Shown here: one piece after another, positions 47,798-60,254 of the stretch | Layout of the letters: each line of letters starts with the position of its first letter | Numbering within the stretch: position 1 is the first letter of the stretch | DNA from: Mortierella sp. BCC40632 | Taxonomy: Eukaryota > Mortierellomycota > Mortierellomycetes > Mortierellales > Mortierellaceae | Length of the DNA stretch: 64,000 bases | Assembly: GCA_011634665.1 (NCBI GenBank) | Contig: WAEK01000008.1 | Span: 675,501 to 739,500, forward strand | Direction: 5' to 3' | Program-made: the position numbers and the translations under genes | The notes under the pieces: model-generated | Databases searched by the model: none | Seen by the model: the letters and a program-made list of their open reading frames with translations, nothing else | Told to the model about the DNA's origin: nothing

Positions 47798-50184
47798 GTC
47801 ATCGTCATCCTCTTCTTCTTCTTCTTCATCGTTATCGCTCACTTCGGAAACAGGAGCCAATCCACCTGGGATCTTGTCATCCAAATGAAGATGTCGATGG
47901 TTGTCAAAGGAAGATCGTACAGAAGGGGAATAAGCATGATTAAAGAAAAACTCGTCCGAATCATCCTGACCTCCAATCAAGCCCATATCCGAGCTAGTGG
48001 CTGACGAATGAAGCATCAACCCACCAATATTGGAAAACCCATTCGATAACGAAAAGGAAGTACCAAGACGACCTTGTCCTGCTCGATGCCAAGAACGACT
48101 CGAGTTGGACAATGAAGAAGAAGAAGAAGAAGATGATGATGATAAAGAGGAAGTGGATGTTTGAAGTCGTCGAAGAGTTTCCTTGAGTTTTCGTTTCAAT
48201 TGACGAATCTCTTGATCCTTTTGATCCACTTGAACATGAAGGTTAAACGTCTTGATCTCCTCAGCCTCCAATTTCTGACCCAATTCCTTTCGGATCTCTA
48301 AATAAAGTTGATCCAAAATAGTTCGACGTTCTTGTTCTGTCACGAGATCCGATTGTACTTGCGTCAAAGAGGCTCGTAACATGGAATTTTCGGTTTCGAG
48401 ACGTTGAATGGTTCTGGTTCGTCTGGATTGACGTTTTGTGGGGACAAGACCATCCTTGTCGTCATTGTGATGATGATGATGATGATGGGGGTGAGGGTGA
48501 TGATGACGATGGGGCTGGCTAGCCTCTTGAACGTAACTGGTTCCCTCCAGAGGAGGAGACTGGCTTTGTGGCTTGCGCTTGAAGGACCATGAAGACGACG
48601 ACAACGACGACGACAACGACGACGACGACGACGATGATGATGATGATATCTTGTTGTTGCTATTATTGTTGTTACTGTTGGCGGGTAAATCCAAGACTCG
48701 CCGGGGTTGCTCCGCAACGATCATGTGCAAGGCTGGCTCTTCGACCACAGCAACTGCGGCTGCGGTGATGGACGATCTAAAAAGAATAAAAATAAAATAA
48801 AGAAAGAGAGAGAGAGAGAGGTTTTTAGCCTAGCGCAAAAGGGAGAAAGCGCAGACGGGCAAATGACGAAATGCTGTGGTGGTCATTTCTGTTGTTGTTG
48901 TTGTTGTTGCTGTTGTTGTTGTTGTTGTTATTGCTGTATCATAAATCTCTTTGTGTGCTCCGAGACTCAGTCAATAGAAAAAGAAAAAACTTACCCGCGT
49001 GGACCTTGCTGTGCGACACCGTCGCAGGGCACAGACGTGGCCGAAGAGACTGTAGAGTAAAGACGAGGTAGAGGATGGCTGCTTAATAAAGCCGTGGCGA
49101 CAGTCTGGTCGGCCTTGGTCTCCAAAACAGAGTCGGAACACCTGGAATCAACAAAAGACTCGTTGATGGTCGAGTAGACGGATGAAACAGCGGAAGTAGT
49201 AGAAACAGAAGAAATAGAAGGAGAAGAGGGAGCCTTGCATGACGGTGCGGATGAAGAATTGTCTTTGTTGTTGCTGTTGTTGTTGTTGTTGGGAGAGTGG
49301 CGGTGAGGGTGAGGATGGTGAGAATGATGGGGATGAGGATGGGGATGGCGATGAAGATGGTGATCATAAGGTTGAAAAAGGTGGCCATCCGGAGGGTCAT
49401 CGGGACATGGAGCGACAAGGAGAGATCGAGAACCAATGCTGGCCTGATCCAGAGTCGCCGCAGGAATCGGTTTCCACGCGGATACCCTACTGGTACTGCA
49501 GACGGCAGGAGAGGATTGATTCATCGAGGGGTGTACGCGATCCTCAATCGTCCCGACATGAGACTCTTTCTTTTTTTTCTTTTCTTCTTTTTCTTCTTCT
49601 TCTTCTTCCTTCCTCTCCTGAGCCCCCGTCATTGTTGCGGTTATTGTCGCCTCGGAACTCTGTGGTGACGACGGCCGAGACCCCCTGGAGGTGGTGGCAA
49701 TGGTGGTGGCGGATCCGTCGAGATGAAAATAACGCGGAACGTGGTGATCTTCTATCGAGACATCGAGTGTGTATGGAAGATGTGGATCATGTTGATGAAA
49801 CTGTTGCCAATGTGTTGCTGTCCGGCGGTTTTGACGCGAATGACTATGACTATACCCCTGTCTCCGCCAAGGACAAGACTGTGACCTTGGCAAGTGGAGA
49901 AGGGATTGATGCTGCTGCTGCTGCTGGTCGTGAGAGGGGAGAGGAGGGATGGAAGAGGAAGAGGACGACTTGGCGGAAGAGGGGAGAGTAGCTGAGGAAG
50001 CAGATTTGATTTTTTTACGTCGGGATGGAGAACAGGAAGGGGTGATGACAGCCGGGATCGAAGCCGAGGATGCACAACTGTGTGAGGAGCGAAGCGAGCT
50101 ATCGGATCCCTTGGGCCAGAGCACGACCTGGAAGGGGGACTGGCCCGCGAATTTGGTGTTGTTGATGCTGTAGAGGGAACACAT
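46289..50184 (-). CDS. Coiled-coil protein with C-terminal W2 domain
   Basis: Three minus-strand exons, 50184-48995, 48776-46823 and 46705-46289, join in frame to 1,186 residues. Residues 1-500 are disordered, with Ser, His and Asn runs. A predicted coiled coil follows at about 505-605 (QRLETENSMLRASLTQVQSD, then QIRQLKRKLKETLRRLQ). A very acidic Asp/Glu region comes next. At about 880-1065 is a W2/eIF5C HEAT-like domain: FASMVQQSLHLALC, AEILKALINQFSQWWE, then the two aromatic/acidic boxes EAEAILEWWRLL and NSKFVAWLEDDDDDD. W2 domains bind eIF2 or kinases in eIF2B-epsilon, eIF5, 5MP and eIF4G. No nucleotidyltransferase or hexapeptide repeats precede it, so it is not eIF2B-epsilon. The role is unknown; translation control is a plausible inference. 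Confidence 0.8.
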
Positions 50185-51000
50185 CCGGATAGAATCGAGC
50201 GTAGAGAAGGAAGGGGTGAATTCGGGAGGAGTGAATGATGAAAAAGAGGGTGTGGGGAGAGGAGAGTGAGGAGGAGAGAGTGGGGAGGGGTGAGAGAGTG
50301 GAGAAGAGTGGAGAGGAGAGTGGAGAGGAGTGAAGCGATGGAGAGTAGGGATGGATGAGATGGACGGACAGAGGAGAAATGAATCAATAATGGAAATGAG
50401 GAAGCAAACACATCAGCCGGCACGGGTACTTGTGGGTGGCAAAAAAGGGATGAATGCAACCGAGGCAACAACGTGCTGGGTGGCTGTGGTAGCGACAAGG
50501 ATGACGATGACGATTTAAAAAAAAAAAAAAAAAAGACTTCTGGCTTCTTCTCTCTTCTTCTTCTTCTCCCTGTGCACTTGCTGCATCCACATCCACTCCC
50601 CCTCCTCCTTCTTTTCCCTGCACGCTCAGACCACCCTGGCCGAGTGCGATGACTCAGAGGAGAGAGCGCGCTCGATAACGCCCGTGGGAAACTGGTGTCC
50701 CCCTTATCAGCCCAATCGGGTCCTAGCTAGGATCACTGGTAGAAATCGCCGACCTTTTATCAACAAACAGAGCAGAGAGGTAAAAAAAGAAAAACTGAAA
50801 AAAAAAAAACTATCTTGCACGTGCGCGCCTATTTTTTCTTTTTATTCCTTCTCAGCCCATTTAAGCATCCCCCTTCCTTCTTTACTCCTCCTCCTCCTCC
50901 TCCTCCTCCTCCTCCTCCTCCTCCACTCTTGGTCTCTATCCCATCTCACCCCTGCTGATTCGCAGGCGCTTCCTGAGGAATGGCCTCAGTTTTCAAAGAA
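50185..51000. other. Upstream region of the W2 gene and 3' flank of the HMG gene
   Basis: GA-rich minisatellite-like DNA (GAGTGGAGAGGAG units, about 50240-50340), A17 at about 50518 and (CTC)n at about 50888-50922. The ORFs here are repeat artefacts. No gene is supported. Confidence 0.45.
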
Positions 51001-53154
51001 TCATACAGATGCATTGTCGTCGCTGGGAAAAAGTGGAGACTCGGAAAAGAGACTCGTCTCTGTCCACAAGAATGGATTGTCCACCAACATCTCTAGACCT
51101 GGCCCAGAAAGTGGCTCCTTGGCTGTCATGGATCCAGTCTCGGCACCTGCGCTCGGGTTGGCCAATGGTGACGTGGAAACCCCATGATAGCTCGCATAAA
51201 GCTTGGGGAGCACATCCTGGGAGTCTTTAGGAGAAAACTGATTTTCGAGAGACACTAGACGAGTCATGGAAGTGGATCCCACAAAATTTGACTTGGAAGA
51301 CGCCCCTTGGATTACGTGTCCTTTACTAAAGCATCCAAGGTCCAAACTAGAGCCCAACCAATCATTCGCCTTCTCCATGCCAGTCTTACCAAATGGTAGA
51401 GGATGTACTGTGCACGAGTGGTTTGGGTCCACGAGCGTCACTGTGCTTGTATTCGAATCTAGATCCTCCAGACTGCATAGGCTGGAAGCTACACTCGGCG
51501 AATTGGCCACAGATGGATGTACATTGGTTGGCCAAGAGTATGACCACGGGACTTGTCCATACTGCTGCTGCTGCTGCCCCATGGCCAAGGGTGACCATGA
51601 TCCTGAGACGATTGGATCCATGCTTCCCTGCAGCAAGGATGAAGATCGTAAAAGGGACGGTGCTGAGGAGGGTAAGGGAACAGGATCACTTGGCTTTGAC
51701 TGACAGCTGGAACCAGAGGCATATGTTTGTTTTGCAATGCACTTTTCAGGAAAAGGTCGTCTCCCTGATAACAAAAGGTTGCTGACTGACTTTTTCCCTT
51801 TTCCTGCTTCCATTTTGGAGGAGCCGGAGTATTCATTCAACATTTTCTTGGAGTCGAATGGGACGCCTGTAGGACAACTACCCTGGAAGATCGGTGGCTG
51901 CCTCTTGTCAAACCGATTGAATAATGTTCTGGACTGAACTGAATCACACTCTGCAGCAGCACGAGCCAATCCTTCAGGACACAATCCCTTTCCAGAAGGA
52001 ACTATGGATAAAGGGATCAATTGAATCTCTTCAAGCCATTCTCCGACATCCATGATACTACTCTCAGCCTGGAGAGGGTCGGAGGAAGCAGCATGAGCAC
52101 TAGATAAGGAAGGTTTTTTGTAAGGAGCATATTTGTATCCAGGATGTATCCTTTCATGTTCTTCCTTGCCCTCCTTGGCTACTCTCCGATACCAAGCCTT
52201 GACATGTTCGGGTTCAGCTCTCCAACGTTCTGCTGCTATCCTGGAGATGAGCTTGTTGTTGATCATCCCATACTCGACCATTATCATGGGTAGTACTTGG
52301 GAACGATAGATAATAAAGCAGTTTTTGGGCCGAGGAGTTCTCAGGGCATGCCTCTTGGCCTTGCGACGCTTTTGATGTAGTGCTGAGGCGCTTGGGGGGA
52401 AAAAAGACGGCTGTAGTACATCGTTGGTCAATGTTGGGGTTAATGTTGTGCCACAGCGTGCAGCACTCTTTAGGATAGAAGAAGGCTGATGCCTTATTAG
52501 GTCATTCAGTGATGAAATTACTCCAGAAGCAAGTGTTGGCATGGGCGATTGTGCCTTGGCAGAGAGCTCGAGCTCCTCTGAACTGTCTGGGGTTGAATGG
52601 CAACCATCCATGGTTGTAGTTAGCAAGTGTTCCATTGCTTTGGAAGCGCCGTCCACTCCTAGAATATCAAAGTGAGGTGATTCTACTAGAGAGGGGTGGC
52701 TCACTAGACTTGTGCCCTGACCCAACTGTGGATGCTGCTGTTCCGGTAGAGTTGGAGAATAGGCGCCAGTGGGCAGTGAATGGCGAGTATCGTCCATAAT
52801 TGTCGTTTCGGAGAGAAATCGAGCAAAAGCCTCTGCATCGATAGTAACTTTTGTGGTCGTGCTCGTGGACACCGAGTTTGAATCGTCCAAGAAGGCAATT
52901 GTGGATACTGTGGATACACGGTTGTTGTCTTGACAAGAGCTTGTTTGCTTCTGTTGGTCGAGATGTCCATTCATCCTCCACTGACAAGATTCTGCCAACT
53001 CTTGCGAGGTCAGCTTTGTTCGAGAGCAGATTGGATCGCCTGATGTTTGGCTGTAGTACTCCTTAAGGGAGAGATCCATTTTGTTTAGACAAGAGACCCG
53101 ATCCTTGTCGTCCAGTTTTCCCGATAGGGCTCTCCAGATCGACTCAAGCTCCAT
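51001..53154 (-). CDS. HMG-box transcription factor
   Basis: Intronless frame of 717 residues from ATG 53154. One HMG box at about residues 272-345 starts RPKNCFIIYRSQ and continues with NNKLISRIAAERWRAEPEHV, WYRRVAKEGKEEHERIHPGY and KYAPYKK. The RPxNxFIxYR start and KYxPxKK end are of the MATA_HMG/Ste11 class, linked in fungi to mating and development. The rest is Ser-rich and probably disordered. The frame stays open upstream of the ATG for about 60 codons, back to a strong 3' splice site (CTCTCTTCAG, first exonic base 53334). That stretch contains no ATG, so an extra N-terminal exon is possible. No sex-locus neighbours (triose-phosphate transporter, RNA helicase) are present, so I do not call it sexM/sexP. 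Confidence 0.85.
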   Translation of the reverse strand: MELESIWRALSGKLDDKDRVSCLNKMDLSLKEYYSQTSGDPICSRTKLTSQELAESCQWRMNGHLDQQKQTSSCQDNNRVSTVSTIAFLDDSNSVSTSTTTKVTIDAEAFARFLSETTIMDDTRHSLPTGAYSPTLPEQQHPQLGQGTSLVSHPSLVESPHFDILGVDGASKAMEHLLTTTMDGCHSTPDSSEELELSAKAQSPMPTLASGVISSLNDLIRHQPSSILKSAARCGTTLTPTLTNDVLQPSFFPPSASALHQKRRKAKRHALRTPRPKNCFIIYRSQVLPMIMVEYGMINNKLISRIAAERWRAEPEHVKAWYRRVAKEGKEEHERIHPGYKYAPYKKPSLSSAHAASSDPLQAESSIMDVGEWLEEIQLIPLSIVPSGKGLCPEGLARAAAECDSVQSRTLFNRFDKRQPPIFQGSCPTGVPFDSKKMLNEYSGSSKMEAGKGKKSVSNLLLSGRRPFPEKCIAKQTYASGSSCQSKPSDPVPLPSSAPSLLRSSSLLQGSMDPIVSGSWSPLAMGQQQQQYGQVPWSYSWPTNVHPSVANSPSVASSLCSLEDLDSNTSTVTLVDPNHSCTVHPLPFGKTGMEKANDWLGSSLDLGCFSKGHVIQGASSKSNFVGSTSMTRLVSLENQFSPKDSQDVLPKLYASYHGVSTSPLANPSAGAETGSMTAKEPLSGPGLEMLVDNPFLWTETSLFSESPLFPSDDNASV

Positions 53155-53924
53155 GTCGGACTCTTTGGTGTAACTCTCCAGGATTCCCAGCCTAGCCTGT
53201 TCGTGACCGGCTTTGAGTTTTAATGGCCCGTGTTCCCAAGTTGAGAAGGATCTGTTCCGAGAGCTTGTGGCAGTAGGGTTGATCCACTCGTCGTCCAGGT
53301 TGAATGATGGACCTGTTATTGATACACGTAAGAACTGAAGAGAGAAAGCGTAAAAGAGTTAGTGAAAGTGAAATGTGGTTGGGAGAAAGAGAGAGTGTGT
53401 GTGTGTGGAAGAGAGAGAGAAAAGAAAGAGAAAGAAACAGGGCGAATCCAACGGCTATTTAAGATGGTCATGACCAAACGGTCAAAAGTGTTTTGCCACC
53501 AAAGCTGAGACGAAAGTGTGGAAAGAAGGGGCTGGGTCCATTCGATTATTTAGACTGTCTGCTGCATTTGGGCAGGCACTAGCTTTGCCCAAAATCCCGA
53601 TGCTGTTGGAGCTAGAGAGAGAGAGAGAGCAGGAAAAAGAAAAAAGACCCCCGAGACACAGCTGTGCAGCAGCAGGAAAGAGTGCCCTGCTGGTGTGTGC
53701 TGAATGTATTGAAGGTGTTGTTGTGCCTGCAGCGCATCTGAAGAGATGTCTATGCGAATGGGACAGACTGGATGAGAGATTCTCCTGGAGAATGACGCCG
53801 AAGTGCAGTAGAATGGCTGAATGGCTGAGAAAAAAAAAAAAAAGTGAGAGTGAGAAAGGGAGAGAAGAGAGTGCGGCTGAAGCAAAGTGTCCCAATTGGG
53901 CCATCCTAGAATCTCTTTCTCTTT

Positions 53925-53958
<34 letters not shown>

Positions 53959-54402
53959 TACTCTCTCTCCACTCTCCCACTCTCCCACTCTCCCGCTCTC
54001 ACTCTCACTCTCACTCTCCTCTCTCACTCTCTTCTCTCTCACTCCTCTCTCTCTTCTCTTCTCTCTTTCACACTCTCACTCCTTCATCTACCGGATAACG
54101 ATCGATCCATTCGATCTCATCAATCCTTCTCTCTAAACATCTTTCTCCATTCATCATCCATCCTGCATCCCATCTCGCATCCCAACCTGTATCCATCGGC
54201 TCTCATCAACCTGATTTATCCCACATCTCCATATCCTTCACTCCAATTCCATCCATCCTCATTTCATCGATTCATCCTCCCACATCGCAGAGAGTACACC
54301 GGATTGGGCTGGAAGGGAAGACCCCAGCCGTGACCCAACCACGACCTATCCTCCCCTTATCCTTCTCTTCTCCTTGTCCTCCACTCAAGGAAGCACCAAA
54401 GC
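53155..54402. promoter_or_regulatory. Divergent upstream region of the HMG gene and CSC1-like gene
   Basis: Contains a TTAAATAG TATA-like element on the minus strand near 53457-53464 for the HMG gene and GT/GA repeats at about 53394-53430. On the CSC1 side there is a long CT-rich leader (TCTCAC repeats, about 53915-54075). Long frames here are repeat-driven and not called as genes. Confidence 0.45.
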
Positions 54403-56167
54403 ATGTCCGACTACTCGACCCGCTACTTGGTGCCGACATTCAACGGCCTTGTCGCCCAGATTGGCCTCAGCGCAGGTGTCACCATCGTCTGCGTCGGCAT
54501 CTTTGAATGGAATCGTCGCAAAAAGACTCTTCAGTACTTGTACTCGCCACGATGCAGACTCAAGGTGTAAGTCTTGCCAGTGTCTCCCCTGCTCTTTTGG
54601 GCCGTTGCTCTTTTTCCTCTCCTGGATAGACAATCGAAAAGGCGCTCTTTTCCCTCTCCTACTCCTGGGATAGACTATCGAAAAAGGAGTGTCTCCTCTG
54701 CCTCTCGGAGGAATGTATTGCCTTGCGCTAGCCCTGTTCGTTACTCACACACACACACTCTCTCTCTCTCTCTTCCAATCTATATCTATTCGTATAGAAA
54801 CCCAACGCCACCCATGTCGCTCAAGTTCCTGGGCTGGATCATACCGACCATCATGATACCAGAAGAATTTTACATTTCAAACGTCGGCCTTGACGCTGTC
54901 ATGTTCCTACGCTTTCTTCGGATGTGTCTCCACTTTTGTGTCTTCAACGCCATCGTCGTCGGCACCATCCTCCTCCCCATCCACTACTACGGCGGCAATA
55001 ATTTTTCTGAGGTCCCACGTATGAGTATCGCCAATGTCAAGGACAATTCAGATGTTCTCTGGGCCCATGTCTTTCTCACCTATCTCGTCTCCATCTCCTG
55101 GATGTTTCTCCTCTTCAAGAACTTTTGGCAGTGGATGGACCTCCGCCGAGAATACACCCTTCAAAGGATTCGCCAGGGCGAGATAGCCGAACGATCTATC
55201 TTTGTTAGTCGTCTGCCACCTCATCTCCGCTCGGATGCAGCTCTGAAGCAATACTTTGAATCACTCAAGATGGGTCCCGTCGAGTCAGCGGCTGTGGTTC
55301 TGCATTGTGGACGACTGAGCCGGAAGATTGACCGACGAGAGAGTGCACTCAACATGCTCGAGAAGGCGCATATCGAACTCGCACAGGAAGTGTTGGACAG
55401 CATTAAGCATGGTCTGTTCCAGATCCCACCCAACCTTGGCTCCAACCAACAGTCACTTCGACAACTCTTGGAGCGTTCGAACGCAGATCTGGTCCCGACC
55501 CTCCAAGCGACCGATGCCAGTGCGGCCTTTGAAAAGATGGTCCAGGACCTATTCCAGGACAAGAAACGCTACCATAAAGTGCGCAAGTCCATCTTTGCCC
55601 ACAAGAGAGCCGCCTACAGCCCGCCACCACCACCGCCTCAGCTCAACATCCCACTCTCGGCACTTTCTCACCATTCAGACCTCATCGACATTTATGTACA
55701 TGGTGGGGAGGAAGCTGACCCACCCGGATCATCTTTGTCCCTTGGTCAGCCCCTGTTCACTATTTGGAGTGCCCTCGCCTCCTTTGACCGCCAGACCCTG
55801 GACTCATGCCAACCCACTCGACCAGCAAATCGGTTCAAGGCCACAGGCGAGCGGGTGCAGTCGATCGACTACTTTGTCAAGAAATACAACAGGTTGGACC
55901 GAAAAGTAAGCGAGCTCCGAGACGGGACTCTTCGGTACAAATCGACCTCCTTTGGGTTCGTCACCTTTAAGCACCATCTCTCGGCCCAGCTGTGTGCGCA
56001 GGCCAAGATCGACTCTCGACCCCAAGGGCTGAGTGTCCGGTTGGCCATGGAGCCAAGAGACGTTCTCTGGAGTAACCTGACCGCCAGTTTTCGTAACCGG
56101 TTCACGCGTACGGTAGTCGTCAATCTGAGCACGTGGTACGTCTCTTGCCATACGCTTCGTGCTATTC

Positions 56168-56205
<38 letters not shown>

Positions 56206-59200
56206 AATGGCTGGATTTCCCATGGCTATTTTTTCCTGCACCGTCTGCCGGTTATTTTTTTTTTTTCTATCTATTTGCAGCTGTTGGGTTAGAGGTCTAT
56301 GGAGGGGATAACAAGAACCACAAAACCAAAGTGCTCACACCATGCATTCCTCTTTCTATGCTCTCATGCATCAATCCAATATCATCCTTTTCATGCTGCT
56401 GAATTAGGATCTTGATTATCTTTTGGATTTTCCCCACGTCTTCGTTCCTTCTTTTGACGTCCCTCGGCGCACTCTCTGCTAAATTCAAGTTCCTCAAGCC
56501 TATTGTTGAGGCCTCACCACTAATCCAGTCACTGCTGCAGAACGTGTTACCAATCGTCTTTGTGACCATCTTCTTGGCCCTTGCGCCTGTTATAATCCTT
56601 GGTATGTCATTGTACATTGGACTCTGAAGCTCCGCTAGAGCTTTTCCCAACTAGCACCAAACTCTTTTTTAATCCATTCTAACTTTTCCCCTCCCCCCTC
56701 TTCTCTTTCATTTATCCCTACCATGCAATGATATGAACAATCATAGAAATCTCAAAGCAGGAACTGCCTGTCTCGCACTCGGCCCTCGAAGGCAATGTCT
56801 TTAGGCGCTACTATCACTTTTTGATCTTCAACGTCCTTTTTGTCTTTATGATCGGAACGGCAATCCTCAAGTCCATCATCACCCTGATTCAACAACCGAC
56901 CAACATCTTTACATTACTGGCGGAGAGTTTGCCCTCGGGATCAACCTTTTTTATTTTTTACATTGTCTTCAACACATGTACACATGCGCTGGAACTTGTT
57001 CAGATCTGGGCTCAGTTGGTTATCCACGCGTTCGTCACTGCTCGCAAGCTGACACCTACACCAAGATCTCTTCAACGAGCTACTGTCCCATGGTGCTTCC
57101 AGTACTACTACTATTATCCACAAAACATCCTCGCCATGGTGATCACCTTTATTTATTCGGTCATCAGTCCCCTAATCCTCTTTGCTGCCATTGCCTTTTT
57201 CGGATTCGCTCTACTCGTCTTCAAGTACCAGTTTGCTTACTGTTACGTCCGCAAGTATGAGAAGAGTGGCAAGTATTTCCGCCACGTCTTTCAATACACA
57301 ACAGACGGTCTCATTATCTTCCAGATCACTATGGTGGGCGTTCTCTGGCTCAAGCAAGCCCTTGTTGGAGGGTTCTTCGTGATTGCTCTTTTGGGATTCA
57401 CGATTTATTTCAAGATCCTCTGCGGAGATCTCTTCAACTCTCGGACTAAATTCTTGCCTCTTGATACGGGTCTTCGAACTTTTGACAACGAATCCACCTG
57501 TGCCATGAACGAAATCCCTGTTTCGATGGGCAAGAGACCGATCATTCCCATGCATTCGAGTCATATGAGTGATACTTCAGGACTGAGGAAACGACATCCC
57601 GAGAAACAGAACAAAGAAAGCGGATACGAACTGGTAGCTTCGGAACAATTCGAGATACTGGAAAAGCCAATTGTCATGGCCTCAGGTGTAGAGTATATTG
57701 GACAGTTTGCGGAGAAGGCAGCACAGACGACTCTTTCTCACGATGAGGGATCACCACTTGAGCAACAATCAGAAAATCAAAAAGGAACTTGGGACCACTC
57801 AGCGACGCCTACAAATACGGATGTTGCCTCACCAGTCAAGGAGAATGGCGACAGCCTGCTGAATCATTCAGAGTCGATTGGTCATGGCTTGGGTGTATCG
57901 GGACTTGTGGAGGACCCATTACAAAGTGCAACAGCTTCCAAAAGGGCATCAAGAGCCTCCTTGCCTCCCAAAATTCATACCAAGGATATTGCCGGATCTG
58001 CTCCTCCTTCGAGCGAGAGCTCTACACGAGAGATTCGACTTTTTACCGTCGGGGAGGACCCAATGGATGGACCCCAGGGGCGAGACTCGGAGGAAGAGCA
58101 GCGACTCAATGGGGGCTTCTTGGACGAGGACGGATTTTATCTGGATGCATATGGGATGCACAACCCAGGATTGTCCTATCGAGCTGTGGCCTCCCATTAT
58201 GAGCACATTCCCTCCAAGATCCATTACCAGGATGCCACCTCTGATTTCGAGACCTATATCCACCCAGCTCTGTTGAAGCCTCTGAACCGTAAACTATGGC
58301 TTCCTCGCAACCCTTTGTATGACCACTGGGATCTTGATGACACGGTGGAAGTCGATTTTGCACTCAACAGCTCTGCGACTAGCGGCAAACTTGAGCTTCG
58401 AGTTCAGGAGAGGGAAGAAGACATCTTTCTCCAGAACCCTCAACACATCATCAATGACTACCCACACTTTCATCCACATGTTCAACCACAACCACGCAGG
58501 GGAACGGTCAGTTCAGCAGGAGTTGAAGGTGGCTCTAGTCCACCCTCCAACTGGGCAGGATGCCTCTCGGACTCGCCCACCTCAATGGTTCCACCCACAC
58601 CCTTTCCAGGAATTGGCTCTGTCTGGGAAAAGCAGGATGGCCGTACTTCGAGGGATGAGCTCATGGCGGAAGGCGGGGCCGGTTCTCCAGCGCATGGACC
58701 AACATATAGCAGTACTTCTGGAGATAGTCATCCAGACCATACCTCGCCCGTCTTGAGCCACACCAGTCCAGCCCTTAGTCACTCTACGTCGATGAAGAGT
58801 ATGCAATTACTCTCGCCTACATCGCCAAGAACTGGCTTTCAACCCATGTATCATCATCACCCCGCCGAAGACCTGGGTAGTCCTTTTGGCGGCCAGACAC
58901 GCTTTAAGCGGAGTTCCTCTATGCCACCAGCACCGCAGCTTACGGGTGAACTTGCTGGCGTGGGTGCTAGCTGTGGATCTCCACCTAACCAGGCAAACAC
59001 CTCGCCCTTCCTTCATATTCGATCCCCTCGCCAAACTTCACCTGTGTCTCCAGCTTATGCTTCTCAGAACAATGTGACCCAACCAGGACACACTTCTCCA
59101 TCCATGAACCAGAGTCCCAAGGTGGGCTTTATTCATGGTGCTGGTACAGCGGCAACACATCTTCCAACTCGATCATCGACCCTTGGTGGACCCATTATGC

Positions 59201-59952
59201 ACCGACACACAGTCAGCTACGGTCAAGGCAACAGTATCCATCATCCACCACATCACTTGCTCCACCACTCTTCGCATCCACACCATCACCACCACCATCA
59301 CCATCTGGTCCATCATCCATACCATCCTCATGCCCATGGATCTCACTTTAGCACCGGCAATGCCAACAGCCAGTCACCCGTGATGGGAGCGGTAGGAGCC
59401 AATGCTGGAATGGCAGCTGCAGTTGGATCCACCATCGCCGGAGGAGCCACGACAACGGTCCCAACCACGACCACGACCATGACGCCTACGATTCGCAGGA
59501 ACCAGACGGCCCGAGGCCGTGCGGGAGCATTCTTCAATTTGATCTTTGGAGATCCAGAAGAAGATTTGGATGTATTGGATGAAGACGAGAAGAAGGCACG
59601 GTTCGGATATGAGACCGGAGGCATGTGGGCCATGCGTCGTGGCAGTGTGGATCATCATGACGATGATGACGACGATGACGATGATGACGATGAAGAAGAT
59701 GGGTTGAGAGGAGCGGCTTCGCCACCGAGACCAGCATTTGAAGGATATGATCGAGCACCTGGAGGAGAGAGTCCGATGGGATTAGAGGAACTTCAATTGA
59801 CACGGACACCATCACATCTTGACTTGACAGAAACGAGTGGCGGAGGACCTTCTTCTTCTTTGTCGACGGCTCCGCTCTCTGGAGGAGTGTCAACCGGAGG
59901 AGGAGGAGGAGTGGACAAAGGCAAACGAGTTGATCCGGGAGCCGATGTATAA
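54403..59952 (+). CDS. CSC1/OSCA/TMEM63-type cation channel
   Basis: Calcium-permeable stress-gated channel of the plasma or vacuolar membrane. Exons 54403-54566, 54798-56135, 56408-56601 and 56747-59952 join in frame to about 1,633 residues. The N-terminal transmembrane part starts MSDYSTRYLVPTFNGLVAQI, and KFLGWIIPTIMIPEEF follows. The cytosolic RRM-like domain contains RSIFVSRLPPHLRSD and SFGFVTFKHHLSAQLC. The RSN1/7TM core has KPIVEASPLIQSLLQNVLP, YYHFLIFNVLFVFM, ATVPWCFQYYYYYPQNILAM and KYQFAYCYVRKYEKSGKYF. After the last membrane helix, near residue 790, comes a tail of about 840 residues with Ser/Pro-rich, His-rich, Thr-run and Asp-run segments. This makes it about twice the size of yeast Csc1. 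Intron 2 carries a TG repeat. Confidence 0.93.
56169..56202 (+). repeat. (TG)n repeat in intron 2 of the CSC1-like gene
   Basis: About seventeen perfect TG units shortly after the 5' splice site at 56136. Confidence 0.85.
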
Positions 59953-60213
59953 TAACTAGATGCGTTTTTGACGAAAAGATGGAGAAGACGGAGAATCCAG
60001 CACACCTTTTTTTTTTTTTTTACTACACACACACACCTACTTGCATGTATAACCTTAATTCCCCGTTTTTCTCTTTTCTTTTTTCCTTTGTAGTTGCGAA
60101 TATTCCATAGACACACACACACACACACACACACAAAAAAAAGAAAAAAGAAAAAAAGAAATACAATAGCGCATAGGAGAAAGTGATTGTAGGAGGGCAC
60201 CCCTTTCTATTGT

Positions 60214-60254
<41 letters not shown>

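Noticed and set aside
49239..49991. Plus-strand 250-codon frame
   Set aside because: It lies opposite exon 1 of the W2-domain gene, whose splice phases are consistent; the plus frame is driven by antisense repeats.
46289..50184. eIF2B-epsilon
   Set aside because: Only the C-terminal W2 domain is present; there is no nucleotidyltransferase or hexapeptide-repeat region in the upstream exons.
51001..53154. Sex-locus gene (sexM/sexP)
   Set aside because: The HMG box is of a related class, but the flanking transporter and helicase genes that define the locus are absent.
53482..54136. Overlapping Ser/Leu- and Arg/Glu-rich frames on both strands
   Set aside because: They come from TCTCAC and GAGA repeats in a promoter/leader region.
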